From positions 68,891 to 132,890 of the forward strand of contig NZ_FOWP01000015.1 in NCBI RefSeq assembly GCF_900115475.1: a stretch of DNA of 64,000 nt. Reading direction: 5' to 3'. Source of the DNA: Ectopseudomonas composti (lineage in GTDB: Bacteria > Pseudomonadota > Gammaproteobacteria > Pseudomonadales > Pseudomonadaceae). Below are positions 34,154 through 42,369 of this stretch, in pieces. Within the stretch, counting starts at the first letter, position 1. Each line of letters starts with the position of its first letter. The position numbers and the translations under genes are program-made. The notes below the pieces were generated by a model that saw only the letters and a program-made list of their open reading frames with translations, was not told where the DNA came from and made no database searches.

Positions 34154-34744
34154 TCAGCAAGAGGAGGCGTTACCTGCCAAGGTTTCCGGCGTGTTGAGGT
34201 TGGCTAGGCGGGCGTCGTCCAGGGCGCAGTCGACGGCGATGGGCGCCAATTTACCGAACCAGCGCTGCGGGCTACGCTCTCCGGATTGCCAGGCGCGCTC
34301 CAGGTCATCCTTCAGTCCTGTTGGCAGCAGGCAGAACAGCGGTTGCCAGTAGTTACCCTGGCGAATCACCACCGGGTGGGTGCCGGATTGCGCCAGAAGT
34401 GACTCGATCAGTGCGCGGTCGACCAGCGGGGCGTCACAGGGCAATACCAGCATCTGTTCGTGGCGCGCCGCGGCCATGCCGGCCCGAATACCCGCCAGTG
34501 GTCCCTGAAAATCATGATCCTCGTCGGCAACCAACTGGTCGGCATAGGGCGCGTAGCGCTGATGGTTGCGGTTGCAGGAGATGATCATATCATCGCTCAG
34601 CGGGCGGGTCAGATCATGCAGCCAGGCGATCAGCGGGCGGCCACGCCAATCCAGCAAACCCTTGTCACGTCCGCCCATGCGCTGGCCGCGGCCGCCTGAA
34701 AGAAGCAGTACCGAGCAGGTGGGGAGGGCGTTGGATGCGGGCAT
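34154..34744 (-). CDS. mobA: Molybdenum cofactor guanylyltransferase MobA
   Basis: A 196-residue nucleotidyltransferase attaching GMP to molybdopterin. The GTP-binding signature 'LLLSGGRGQRMGGRDKGLLD' is near the N-terminus, and 'LPCDAPLVD' supplies the metal-binding Asp. I use the ATG giving 'MPASNALPTC'. The gene is divergent from moaB-moeA, forming a compact molybdenum-cofactor locus. Confidence 0.93.
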   Translation of the reverse strand: MPASNALPTCSVLLLSGGRGQRMGGRDKGLLDWRGRPLIAWLHDLTRPLSDDMIISCNRNHQRYAPYADQLVADEDHDFQGPLAGIRAGMAAARHEQMLVLPCDAPLVDRALIESLLAQSGTHPVVIRQGNYWQPLFCLLPTGLKDDLERAWQSGERSPQRWFGKLAPIAVDCALDDARLANLNTPETLAGNASSC

Positions 34745-34812
34745 GCGGGCAGTCTCCGAAAACAGGCGGTGTGATATAACAGCGCCCATTCTCTCCCAAT
34801 TGGATGCCTGCC

Positions 34813-35352
34813 ATGAACCACAAGGCCGATGCGGTTTTCGTGCCGCTGAATATTGCCGTGTTGACCGTCAGCGATACCCGCACAGTGGAGACCGATACCT
34901 CGGGGCAGCTGCTGGTCGATCGCCTGACCGGTGCTGGTCACCAGCTGGCCGCACGGGTTTTGCTCAAGGACGACCTGTACAAGATTCGCGCCCAGGTGGC
35001 GACCTGGATCGCCGAGGATCAGGTGCAGGTTGTTGTCATTACCGGCGGCACCGGTTTCACCGGGCGCGACAGTACGCCAGAAGCGGTCACCTGCCTGCTG
35101 GACAAGCAGGTCGATGGTTTCGGTGAGCTGTTCCGGCAGATTTCCGTGGCGGATATCGGCACCTCCACTATCCAGTCACGCGCACTGGCGGGGTTGGCCA
35201 ATGGCACACTGGTGTGTTGCCTGCCGGGCTCGACCAATGCTTGCCGCACCGCTTGGGACGGCATTCTCGGTGAGCAGCTGGATGCACGGCATCGGCCCTG
35301 CAACTTCGTGCCGCACCTTAAACAGGTGGGCGCTTGCGAGACCCGCGGATGA
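34813..35352 (+). CDS. moaB: Molybdenum cofactor biosynthesis protein MoaB
   Basis: A 179-residue MogA/MoaB-fold protein adenylylating molybdopterin: 'NIAVLTVSDTRTVETDTSGQ' at the start and the nucleotide loop 'VVITGGTGFTGRDSTPEAV'. I choose the second ATG; a first at 34804 would add three residues. The stop overlaps moeA (ATGA). Confidence 0.93.
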   Translation: MNHKADAVFVPLNIAVLTVSDTRTVETDTSGQLLVDRLTGAGHQLAARVLLKDDLYKIRAQVATWIAEDQVQVVVITGGTGFTGRDSTPEAVTCLLDKQVDGFGELFRQISVADIGTSTIQSRALAGLANGTLVCCLPGSTNACRTAWDGILGEQLDARHRPCNFVPHLKQVGACETRG

Positions 35353-36563
35353 GTGGTTGCGATCACCCCGGTCTGATGCCCATGGAGGCAGCGCTGGAGC
35401 GGCTGCTGGCACTGGCAGAGGCTGCACCCATCGAACAGGTCGAGCAGGTTGCACTGGCCGATGCAGACGGGCGGGTGCTGGCCGAACCGCTGATTGCAGC
35501 GCTGGATCTACCGCCCTGGGCTAACAGCGCGATGGATGGCTACGCCCTGCGCCTGGTCGATTGGACGGGCCAGGCGTTGCCGGTCAGTCAGCGTATCCAG
35601 GCCGGTAGTGCGCCTTTGCCACTGGAGCCAGGAACCTGCGCACGCATCTTCACCGGTGCGCCGCTGCCGGCAGGTGCTGATACCGTCGAGATGCAGGAGA
35701 ACGCCGAGCTGGATGAAACGGGGCGCGTGCATTTCCGTGAACCGCTGAAAGTCGGGCAGAACGTGCGTGATCAAGGCCAGGAAACCCGCATCGGCGATTG
35801 TGTACTGCCGGCCGGTACGCGTCTTGGGCCTATCGAGCTGGGGCTGGCGGCGTCTTTGGGCGCAGCGCAACTGTCGGTACGTAGGCGCCTGCGCGTTGCC
35901 GTGCTGTCCACCGGCGATGAGTTGGTGGAGCCGGGGCAGGCGCTTGGCCCGGGGCAGATCTACAACAGCAATCGACGCCTGCTGATCGCCTGGTTGCAGC
36001 GACTGGGCTGCAGCGTGGTGGATGCGGGGATACTACCCGATGATTTGCAGCGCACTCGCGACGCGTTGGGTGCTTTGGGCGAAGTCGATCTGATCCTCTC
36101 CACGGGCGGTGTGTCGGTCGGCGAGGCGGATTTTCTCGGCATGGCCCTGCGTGAGGCCGGTGAACTGGCCCTGTGGAAGCTGGCGATCAAGCCGGGCAAA
36201 CCACTGACCTTCGGTCATTACCAGGGTGTTCCGGTCATTGGTTTGCCGGGCAACCCGGCGTCGACATTGGTTACCTTCGGCCTCCTGGCGCGCCCTTATA
36301 TGTTGCGTCGCCTGGGTGTTCAGCGTGTCGAGCCACTGGGTTTCGCGGTGCCGGCAGGTTTTATCTGGGTCAAGCCGGGCATGCGCCGCGAGTACCTGCG
36401 GGCTCGGTTGGAGCAGGGGCGCGTGGTGCCTTATGCCAACCAGAGTTCAGGCGTGCTGCGCAGCGCCGCCTGGGCCGAAGGGCTGGCCGAGGTCATGGAA
36501 GGCAGTACGCTGGCCGAAGGGGATATGCTGCGTTTTATCCCGCTCAGCGAGATTCTCGGCTAG
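35349..36563 (+). CDS. moeA: Molybdopterin molybdenumtransferase MoeA
   Basis: A 404-residue enzyme inserting molybdate into adenylylated molybdopterin. The substrate loop 'PPWANSAMDGYALR', the MoCF-binding strand-loop 'DLILSTGGVSVGEADF' and 'GLPGNPASTLVTF' are diagnostic. It overlaps moaB by four bases, so both are made together. Confidence 0.95.
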   Translation: MSGCDHPGLMPMEAALERLLALAEAAPIEQVEQVALADADGRVLAEPLIAALDLPPWANSAMDGYALRLVDWTGQALPVSQRIQAGSAPLPLEPGTCARIFTGAPLPAGADTVEMQENAELDETGRVHFREPLKVGQNVRDQGQETRIGDCVLPAGTRLGPIELGLAASLGAAQLSVRRRLRVAVLSTGDELVEPGQALGPGQIYNSNRRLLIAWLQRLGCSVVDAGILPDDLQRTRDALGALGEVDLILSTGGVSVGEADFLGMALREAGELALWKLAIKPGKPLTFGHYQGVPVIGLPGNPASTLVTFGLLARPYMLRRLGVQRVEPLGFAVPAGFIWVKPGMRREYLRARLEQGRVVPYANQSSGVLRSAAWAEGLAEVMEGSTLAEGDMLRFIPLSEILG

Positions 36564-36573
36564 CTTCCCGCAA

Positions 36574-36603
36574 GCCCGGCCATGAAGATGGTCGGGCGCT
36601 TTA
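36574..36603 (+). terminator. Terminator-like hairpin after moeA
   Basis: GCCCGGCCAT GAAG ATGGTCGGGC forms a 10-bp stem with one G-U pair and a tetraloop, followed by only a short T stretch (GCTTTAG). Confidence 0.55.
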
Positions 36604-36712
36604 GATGGCGCGGCGAAACTACTGGGTCACATTTCTAACGATAGAATTTGCAAATGAACGTTATAGCGGGCATAGTCGGCAGCTTGTAAATTCTACCGAC
36701 ACGGTCGTGCCC

Positions 36713-37333
36713 ATGCTAAAACGCTTCGCACCCCTCGTGCCTCTTGCACTCACAGCCTTTCTCGCTGCCTGCGCCGGCCACTCGCCGCAACCGCAGATCA
36801 GCGAAGCCACGGTCGAGCCAGTTGCTCGTCCGCTCTCTCAGCAGGTTGAGCCTGCCGATGATGAAATCACCGCGCTGATCGACGACAAACCCTACGAAAT
36901 GCCTCAGCTGGCCGACAGCCTGCTCGACCTCGGGCGTTCGCTGATCGGTACTCGCTATCGTTATGGCGGCACGTCGGTGCAGTCCGGTTTCGATTGCAGC
37001 GGCTTCGTCGGTTACCTGTTTCGCGAAGAAGTAGGCCTCGAACTGCCGCGTTCCACTCGCGAGCTGATCAACCTGGATGCACCCAAGGTGGCACGCGCCG
37101 ACCTGGAACCAGGTGACCTGATCCTGTTCAACGATCGTGGTCGCGGTCGCGTCAGTCACGCCGGCATCTACTTGGGCGATGACCAGTTCATCCATTCCAG
37201 CAGCAGCCGTAGCGGTGGCGTGCGCATCGACAGCCTGGACGACAGCTACTGGAACCGCAGTTACCTGCAGGCCAAGCGTGTCCTGGCTCTGGCGCCGGTC
37301 GAAGATCAGGTCGCTGTCAAACGTCATAACTGA
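36713..37333 (+). CDS. NlpC/P60 family lipoprotein, first of a tandem pair
   Basis: 206 residues: lipobox 'LAAC' (Cys20), a linker of about 45 residues, and an NlpC/P60 cysteine peptidase domain with Cys95 ('FDCSGFVGYLF') and His in 'VSHAGIYLG'. Such enzymes cut the gamma-D-Glu to diaminopimelate bond of peptidoglycan stem peptides. The second NlpC/P60 gene follows at 37462. The start lacks a strong ribosome site; an upstream GTG at 36707 is an alternative. Confidence 0.9.
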   Translation: MLKRFAPLVPLALTAFLAACAGHSPQPQISEATVEPVARPLSQQVEPADDEITALIDDKPYEMPQLADSLLDLGRSLIGTRYRYGGTSVQSGFDCSGFVGYLFREEVGLELPRSTRELINLDAPKVARADLEPGDLILFNDRGRGRVSHAGIYLGDDQFIHSSSSRSGGVRIDSLDDSYWNRSYLQAKRVLALAPVEDQVAVKRHN

Positions 37334-37355
37334 TGCACACGGCGTAACCGAAAAA

Positions 37356-37391
37356 CCTGTTCAAGAGCTGTCTCGGTAGGCCTTGAACGGG
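37356..37391. other. Intergenic hairpin between the two NlpC/P60 genes
   Basis: CCTGTTCAAG (37356-37365) pairs with CTTGAACGGG (37382-37391) with one G-U pair. No T run follows, so it is more likely an RNA-processing or attenuation structure than a terminator. Confidence 0.4.
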
Positions 37392-37461
37392 TGCTGAGGG
37401 TTGCGCCGTTCGTCGTGAATCGGCAGAGTAGAGCGCATTCAGGCTCTGGATCGCCTCGCTT

Positions 37462-37986
37462 ATGCCCGTCACGACCCGTGTTGCCCTCATTTCTTTCGTG
37501 CTGCTACTGAGTGCTTGTAGCAGTCGTGCTCCTTCCCCTCAGCCCATCTATATCCCTCCGGTCTCTTCTTCCGCTTATCAAGGTGGTGCTGAAGATGTGC
37601 TGTTCCGTGCGCTGGGGCTGGTCGGTACGCCCTATCGCTACGGGGGCAATACCCCGGAAGGCGGCTTCGATTGCAGCGGCCTGATCGGCTACGTGTATCG
37701 CGATGCTGCCGGCATCAGCCTGCCGCGTTCGACCCGTGAGCTGCGTGCGATGCGTACCCCGGATATCCGACGTGATGCCCTGCAAAGCGGTGACCTAGTG
37801 TTCTTCGCCACTAATGGTGGGCGCGCCGTCAGCCATGCTGGCATCTATGTCGGTGAGGGGCGTTTCGTCCATGCGCCCTCCAGTGGCGGCACGGTGCGCC
37901 TGGACAGTCTCGATAACGTCTACTGGCAGCGTGTCTACCTCGATGCCAAGCGGGTCATTACCCCAGAGCTCGCTCGTAATCCCTGA
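37462..37986 (+). CDS. NlpC/P60 family lipoprotein, second of a tandem pair
   Basis: 174 residues: lipobox 'LSAC' (Cys19), short linker, and NlpC/P60 domain with Cys71 ('FDCSGLIGYVY') and His in 'VSHAGIYVG'. The domains of the pair are strongly similar ('LPRSTREL', 'YLDAKRV') with a shorter linker here, indicating an old tandem duplication. Periplasmic, membrane-anchored cell-wall hydrolase. Confidence 0.9.
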   Translation: MPVTTRVALISFVLLLSACSSRAPSPQPIYIPPVSSSAYQGGAEDVLFRALGLVGTPYRYGGNTPEGGFDCSGLIGYVYRDAAGISLPRSTRELRAMRTPDIRRDALQSGDLVFFATNGGRAVSHAGIYVGEGRFVHAPSSGGTVRLDSLDNVYWQRVYLDAKRVITPELARNP

Positions 37987-37992
37987 TCAGCC

Positions 37993-38313
37993 ATGGCCGA
38001 ACCCATTCGCCTGCCGCCTCAGCCTGAGGTCTGCGAGTTGTGCGCACGGCCGGTTGCGTTGACGCGTCACCATCTGATTCCCAAAGCACTGCACGACAAA
38101 GCTTACGTGCAGAAGCGCTTCGTTCGTCATCAGCGCATCACTGCCACGCTTTGGGTCTGTCGCGCCTGTCACAACCAGATTCACCGTCTATTCAGCGAAA
38201 AGGAGTTGGCACTGACCTACAACAGTCGCGATGCGTTGTTGGGGGATGAGCGCTTGCGTACGTTCGTCGAGTGGCTGGCGAGCAAACCTCCGGGATTCAC
38301 GCCCAGGCATTGA
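37993..38313 (+). CDS. HNH-type zinc protein (putative endonuclease)
   Basis: 106 residues with 'CELC' (Cys14, Cys17), 'TRHHLIPKALH' (His26, His27), 'CRACHNQIHRLF' (Cys56, Cys59, His60, His64). This is a zinc-stabilised HNH finger of the compact kind found in standalone bacterial proteins. It starts 6 bases after the NlpC/P60 stop and is probably co-transcribed. Whether it cuts DNA is unknown. Confidence 0.8.
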   Translation: MAEPIRLPPQPEVCELCARPVALTRHHLIPKALHDKAYVQKRFVRHQRITATLWVCRACHNQIHRLFSEKELALTYNSRDALLGDERLRTFVEWLASKPPGFTPRH

Positions 38314-38325
38314 GCGGTTCCGGCG

Positions 38326-38355
38326 TTGACGGGCATGGCTGCCAGCCTCTACCCT
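38326..38355 (+). promoter_or_regulatory. Candidate sigma-70 promoter of the cobalamin operon
   Basis: TTGACG (38326-38331), 18 bases, TACCCT (38350-38355), placing transcription start just ahead of the riboswitch. Confidence 0.45.
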
Positions 38356-38364
38356 GCGCGCCTT

Positions 38365-38708
38365 GCTTCAGGTGCCCCGAGTTGCCGTGAATGGCGGTCG
38401 AGGGGTGAAACAGGGAAGCCGGTTCGAATGCCGGCGCTGCCCCCGCAACGGTAGGTGAGTCAAACGCTGCTCAAGCAGATCGTGTGAAAACGTAGCGAGC
38501 GAAGGTCAGGCAAGGGCTAGGCGCCCCCGCAACAGGCGAAAAAGCGGAGTTTACGTACTGTAAATGAGCATTTTGAGACTGTTTTTAACGCCGATGGCCG
38601 AGCGCAGTAGTTTTCACGCAGTCTGCAAAGCCACTGTGCACTGCACGGGAAGGCGCAGCGTCGAACCTTTGGGTTCGCTCACGAGCCCGGAGACCGGCCT
38701 GTCGCAGT
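38365..38708 (+). promoter_or_regulatory. Cobalamin riboswitch, interrupted by a 152-bp insert
   Basis: The 5' part holds 'GGTGCCCCGAG', 'GGGAAGCCGGTTCGAATGCC' and 'GCTGCCCCCGCAACGGTAGG'. The 3' part holds 'AAGCCACTGTG', 'GGGAAGGCGCAG' and the B12 box 'GAGCCCGGAGACCGGCC'. Together these are the conserved adenosylcobalamin aptamer. A peripheral stem, ACGCTGC (38464-38470) with GCAGCGT (38655-38661), still pairs, but 152 bases now lie in its loop. Without them the aptamer would be about 190 nt, the normal size. It should repress the cob operon when adenosylcobalamin is abundant. Confidence 0.9.
38475..38626. mobile_element. MITE-like element inside the cobalamin riboswitch
   Basis: 152 bp bounded by inverted ends: GCAGATCGTGTGAAAAC at the left and, read on the other strand, GCAGACTGCGTGAAAAC at the right. 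The similarity extends inward (GTAGCGAGCG against TACTGCGCTCG). It has no ORF of transposase size, and its AT-richer middle differs from the flanks. I recall similar sequences dispersed in Pseudomonas genomes but could not check this. No clear target-site duplication is visible. Confidence 0.72.
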
Positions 38709-38740
38709 TTCACGGCATCGCGGAGGGCGTTGTCCGGCCG

Positions 38741-38773
38741 ACGCTCCGGTTTACCGGGGCGTTCGTGTTTTCT
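38741..38773 (+). terminator. Terminator-like hairpin of the riboswitch expression platform
   Basis: ACGCTCCGG TTTA CCGGGGCGT makes a 9-bp stem (one G-U) followed by the T-rich 'TCGTGTTTTC'. It lies 33 bases after the B12 box and before cobO, suggesting transcriptional control. The rest of the leader to 38903 holds no other feature I recognise. Confidence 0.6.
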
Positions 38774-38903
38774 GTCTTCCGCTCGCCTGACCAGCCTTTG
38801 GCGCCTGGGTGAGGACGTGCGGATCATCATGACCTGCTTCCTCATTGCTGCTCGTACTGTTTACCAACAGCCGACGCGGGTGCCTGATGTACAGGAGCAC
38901 AGT

Positions 38904-39515
38904 ATGAGCGAGTCCACTGAACGCGATGTTCGCCACAAGGCGCGCATGCAGCGCAAGAAAGCCCTGATCGACGAGAAGATTGCCCAGGCCCAGGATGAAT
39001 ACGGCCTGCTGCTGGTGCACAGCGGTAATGGCAAGGGCAAGAGCAGCAGCGCTTTCGGCATGGTCGCGCGCGCCCTCGGTCATGGCCTCAAGGTGGGCGT
39101 GGTGCAGTTCATCAAAGGCGCGGCCAGCACCGGCGAGGAAACCTTCTTCCGCCGCTTTCCCGAGGAAGTCAGCTACCACGTGATGGGCGAGGGCTTTACC
39201 TGGGAAACTCAGGATCGCCAGCGCGACATCGCCAAGGCGCAGGAAGCCTGGGCAGTGGCCCAGCGTCTGCTCAGCGACGAGTCCGTCGGCCTGGTGGTGC
39301 TGGATGAGCTGAACATCGCCCTCAAGCATGGCTACCTCGAACTGGACGCGGTGCTGGCCGATATCGAGGCTCGGCCGTTGTTGCAGCACGTGGTGGTGAC
39401 TGGCCGTGGCGCCTTGCCGGGAATGATCGAGGCCGCCGATACGGTCACCGAGATGAGCCTGGTCAAGCATGCGTTCAAGTCCGGGGTGAAGGCGCAGAAG
39501 GGCATCGAATTCTGA
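38904..39515 (+). CDS. cobO: Cob(I)yrinic acid a,c-diamide adenosyltransferase
   Basis: A 203-residue CobA/CobO/BtuR-family enzyme transferring the adenosyl group of ATP to cobalt(I). The modified P-loop 'GNGKGKSSSAFG' is at 41-52; 'VVLDELNIALKHGYL' and the C-terminal 'FKSGVKAQKGIEF' are typical. The ATG follows 'CAGGAG'. First gene of the operon, directly under riboswitch control; its stop overlaps cobB. Confidence 0.95.
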   Translation: MSESTERDVRHKARMQRKKALIDEKIAQAQDEYGLLLVHSGNGKGKSSSAFGMVARALGHGLKVGVVQFIKGAASTGEETFFRRFPEEVSYHVMGEGFTWETQDRQRDIAKAQEAWAVAQRLLSDESVGLVVLDELNIALKHGYLELDAVLADIEARPLLQHVVVTGRGALPGMIEAADTVTEMSLVKHAFKSGVKAQKGIEF

Positions 39516-40807
39516 TGGACGTACGTCACTGTCCGGCGCTGCTGATCGCTGCGCCGGCCTCCGGTCAGGGCAAGACCACCGTCACCGCTGCACTGGCGCG
39601 CCTGCATACGCGTCAGGGGCGGCGGGTGCGGGTATTCAAGTGCGGGCCGGATTTTCTCGATCCGATGATCCACGCCCGCGCCAGCGGTGCACCGGTGTAT
39701 CAGCTCGACCTGGCCATGGTTGGCGAGGCAGAGAGCCGTCGCCTGCTATGGCAGGCCGCTGGCGAGGCGGATCTGATCCTGATCGAAGGGGTGATGGGCT
39801 TGTTCGACGGCAAGCCATCAGCGGCCGATCTGGCCCGCCACTTCAACGTGCCGGTGCTGGCGGTGATCGACGGTGCGGCCATGGCCCAGACCTTTGGTGC
39901 GTTGGCCCATGGCCTGGCCACCTTCCAGCCGGACCTGCCGTTTGCCGGGGTGCTCGGCAACCGCGTCGCCAGTACACGGCATGGCGACATCCTGCGTGAT
40001 GCCTTGCCGCCGAGTATCCGCTGGTTCGGCGCCTTGCCGCGCAGCGCCGCGGTCGAGTTGCCGAGTCGGCACCTGGGTTTGGTGCAGGCGGCCGAATTGG
40101 CGGATCTGGATGCGCGCCTGGACGCGGCTGCCGATGCGCTGGTGGCCAGTGCCGATGTCGACCTGCCGCCAGCGGTGAGTTTCGCCGTGCCGCAGATCGA
40201 TGAATCTGTGCCCTTGCTCAAAGGCGTGCGGATCGGTGTGGCGCGGGATGCGGCGTTCGCCTTCCTTTATCAGGCCAATCTCGACCTGCTGCAGGCGCTT
40301 GGCGCCGAACTGCATTTCTTCTCGCCATTGAACGACAACGCCTTGCCCGAGGTGGACAGCCTGTACCTGCCTGGCGGTTACCCTGAGCTGTACCTGTCCG
40401 ATCTGGAGGGCAATCAGGCCATGGCCGCCGCGATTCGCGCCCATCACCAGGCTGGCAAGCCGCTGCTGGCCGAGTGTGGCGGCATGCTTTATCTGCTCGA
40501 TGAGTTGCGCGACAAACAGGGCGGCAGTGGCCGCATGCTGGGCCTGCTCAGCGGCAGTGCGGCGCTGCAGCCCCGCCTGACGGCGCTGGCCCTGCAGGAA
40601 GTGACGTTGCCGGAAGGCGAGCTGCGTGGCCACAGTTACCATCACTCGCGACTGGACAGCCCGCTGCAGCCACTGACGCTCGGCCGCTGCCCGAACGGCA
40701 AACCGGTGGCCGAGGCGGTGTATCGCCTGGGTCGCCTCACCGCCAGCTATATCCATTTCTACCTGCCTTCCAACCCGGCGGCGGCTGCCGCGCTGCTGCG
40801 TCCATGA
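39515..40807 (+). CDS. cobB: Cobyrinate a,c-diamide synthase
   Basis: A 430-residue ATP-dependent amidotransferase amidating the a and c side chains of the corrin ring. The N-terminal domain has the P-loop variant 'APASGQGKTTVTAAL' and 'LIEGVMGLFDG'; the GATase domain has nucleophile Cys321 in 'LLAECGGMLYLL'. It shares one base with cobO and four with bluB. Confidence 0.95.
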   Translation: MDVRHCPALLIAAPASGQGKTTVTAALARLHTRQGRRVRVFKCGPDFLDPMIHARASGAPVYQLDLAMVGEAESRRLLWQAAGEADLILIEGVMGLFDGKPSAADLARHFNVPVLAVIDGAAMAQTFGALAHGLATFQPDLPFAGVLGNRVASTRHGDILRDALPPSIRWFGALPRSAAVELPSRHLGLVQAAELADLDARLDAAADALVASADVDLPPAVSFAVPQIDESVPLLKGVRIGVARDAAFAFLYQANLDLLQALGAELHFFSPLNDNALPEVDSLYLPGGYPELYLSDLEGNQAMAAAIRAHHQAGKPLLAECGGMLYLLDELRDKQGGSGRMLGLLSGSAALQPRLTALALQEVTLPEGELRGHSYHHSRLDSPLQPLTLGRCPNGKPVAEAVYRLGRLTASYIHFYLPSNPAAAAALLRP

Positions 40808-41457
40808 GCGAGCACGCCTTCAGTTCCGAGGAGCGCGCGGCGGTATACCGCGCCATTGCCGAGCGCCGGGACATGCGTCACTTCGCTGGCGGCCAGGTGC
40901 CGCCCGAGGTGCTGGCGCGCTTGCTCGAAGCGGCGCACCACGCGCCCAGCGTCGGCCTGATGCAGCCCTGGCGCTTCCTGCGTGTCAGCGATCCGCAATT
41001 GCGTGAGGCGGCCCATTCGTTGGTGGAGGCAGAGCGCGTACGCACCGCCGAAGCCCTGGGTGAGCGTGCGGATGAATTCATGCGGCTCAAGGTCGAGGGC
41101 ATTCGCGACTGCGCCGAGCTGTTGGCGGTGGCGCTGATGGAGGGGCGTGAAGCGCATGTCTTCGGGCGACGCACCTTGCCGGAAATGGATATGGCCTCGG
41201 TGGCCTGCGCCATTCAGAATCTGTGGCTGGCTGCGCGAGCCGAAGGGCTGGGGCTTGGTTGGGTGTCGTTGTTCGACCCCGAAGCACTGGCCGAGCTGCT
41301 GGGCATGCCTGCCGGTAGCAAACCAGTGGCGTTGCTGTGCCTGGGGCCGGTGCATGCCTTTTACGAGAAACCGATGCTGGTAGAAGAGGGCTGGGCTACG
41401 CCCCGACCGCTGGCTGAGTTGCTATTCGAGAACCAATGGGGAGTCCGGGGTGACTGA
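40804..41457 (+). CDS. bluB: 5,6-dimethylbenzimidazole synthase BluB
   Basis: A 217-residue flavin-destructase of the nitroreductase fold that fragments FMNH2 with O2 to give the lower ligand. 'RRDMRHFAGGQVPPEVL', 'APSVGLMQPWRFL' and 'LGWVSLFDP' match BluB. Its presence shows the strain can make its own lower base aerobically. It overlaps cobB by ATGA. Confidence 0.93.
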   Translation: MSEHAFSSEERAAVYRAIAERRDMRHFAGGQVPPEVLARLLEAAHHAPSVGLMQPWRFLRVSDPQLREAAHSLVEAERVRTAEALGERADEFMRLKVEGIRDCAELLAVALMEGREAHVFGRRTLPEMDMASVACAIQNLWLAARAEGLGLGWVSLFDPEALAELLGMPAGSKPVALLCLGPVHAFYEKPMLVEEGWATPRPLAELLFENQWGVRGD

Positions 41458-41460
41458 ACG

Positions 41461-42369
41461 ATGAACCTGGCGCTGATCACCTGCGCCGGTGTGGCGCTGG
41501 ACGCCGTGCTGGGCGAGCCGCGTCGCGCGCACCCGCTGGTGGCCTTCGGTCGCCTGGCCGAACGCCTGGAGCAGCGCTTCAATCCGGCGGGCGGTGGCTG
41601 GCGCAGTCATGGTGTGACGGCCTGGTGCCTGGCGGTGCTGCCGTTGACCGTTATCACCTGGCTGCTGATGCAGGTCAGCTCGCTGAGCTGGGCGGTGGAG
41701 ATCTTCGCCCTGTACTTCGCCCTCGGTCTGCGCAGCCTGTACGAGCATGCGCAACCGGTGGCGCAGGCGTTGCGCCTGGGCGACCTGGCGCTGGCACGCG
41801 AGCGCGTCGGCTGGATGGTCAGTCGCAACACCGCCGAACTCGACGCCACGGGTGTGGCCCGCGCCGGCACCGAGTCGGTGTTGGAGAACGGTTCCGATGC
41901 GGTGTTCGCCGCCTTGTTCTGGTTCATCGTCGCCGGTGCGCCGGGCGTGGTCCTTTATCGCCTGAGCAATACCCTCGACGCCATGTGGGGTTATCGCAAC
42001 GAACGCTTCGAGCGTTTTGGCTGGGCCGCGGCGAAGATCGATGACCTGCTCAATTACATCCCGGCGCGCCTGGTGGCACTGACTTACGCACTGCTTGGGC
42101 ATACCGCCCTGGCGCTTAGGTGCTGGCGCAAGCAGGCGCCGCTGTGGGACAGTCCCAATGCTGGCCCGGTGATGGCGTCTGGCGCCGGCAGCCTGGGCGT
42201 GAGCCTGGGCGGCGCGGCGGAGTATCACGGCGAGCTGCATGAGCGCCCGCAACTGGGCGAAGGCCCTGCGCCGCGTGCGCGAGATATCGAGCGGGCGATG
42301 AATCGGGTCGTCGCTGGCGTGGGCTTGTGGCTGTTGATTTTGACGCTGTGGGAGGTATGGGTTGCTTGA
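41461..42369 (+). CDS. cbiB: Adenosylcobinamide-phosphate synthase CbiB (CobD in Pseudomonas nomenclature)
   Basis: A 302-residue inner-membrane protein with several TM segments, attaching aminopropanol phosphate to adenosylcobyric acid. Signature stretches are 'LDAVLGEPRRAHPLVAFGRL', 'GMVSRNTAEL'-like 'WMVSRNTAELDATGVARAG' and 'NTLDAMWGYRNERF'. It starts 3 bases after bluB, and the next gene begins inside its end. Confidence 0.93.
   Translation: MNLALITCAGVALDAVLGEPRRAHPLVAFGRLAERLEQRFNPAGGGWRSHGVTAWCLAVLPLTVITWLLMQVSSLSWAVEIFALYFALGLRSLYEHAQPVAQALRLGDLALARERVGWMVSRNTAELDATGVARAGTESVLENGSDAVFAALFWFIVAGAPGVVLYRLSNTLDAMWGYRNERFERFGWAAAKIDDLLNYIPARLVALTYALLGHTALALRCWRKQAPLWDSPNAGPVMASGAGSLGVSLGGAAEYHGELHERPQLGEGPAPRARDIERAMNRVVAGVGLWLLILTLWEVWVA

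Noticed and set aside
38564..38812. An 82-codon plus-strand frame within the riboswitch region
   Set aside because: It runs across the insert, the B12 box and the terminator hairpin; these RNA features explain the sequence, and the frame has no ribosome site.
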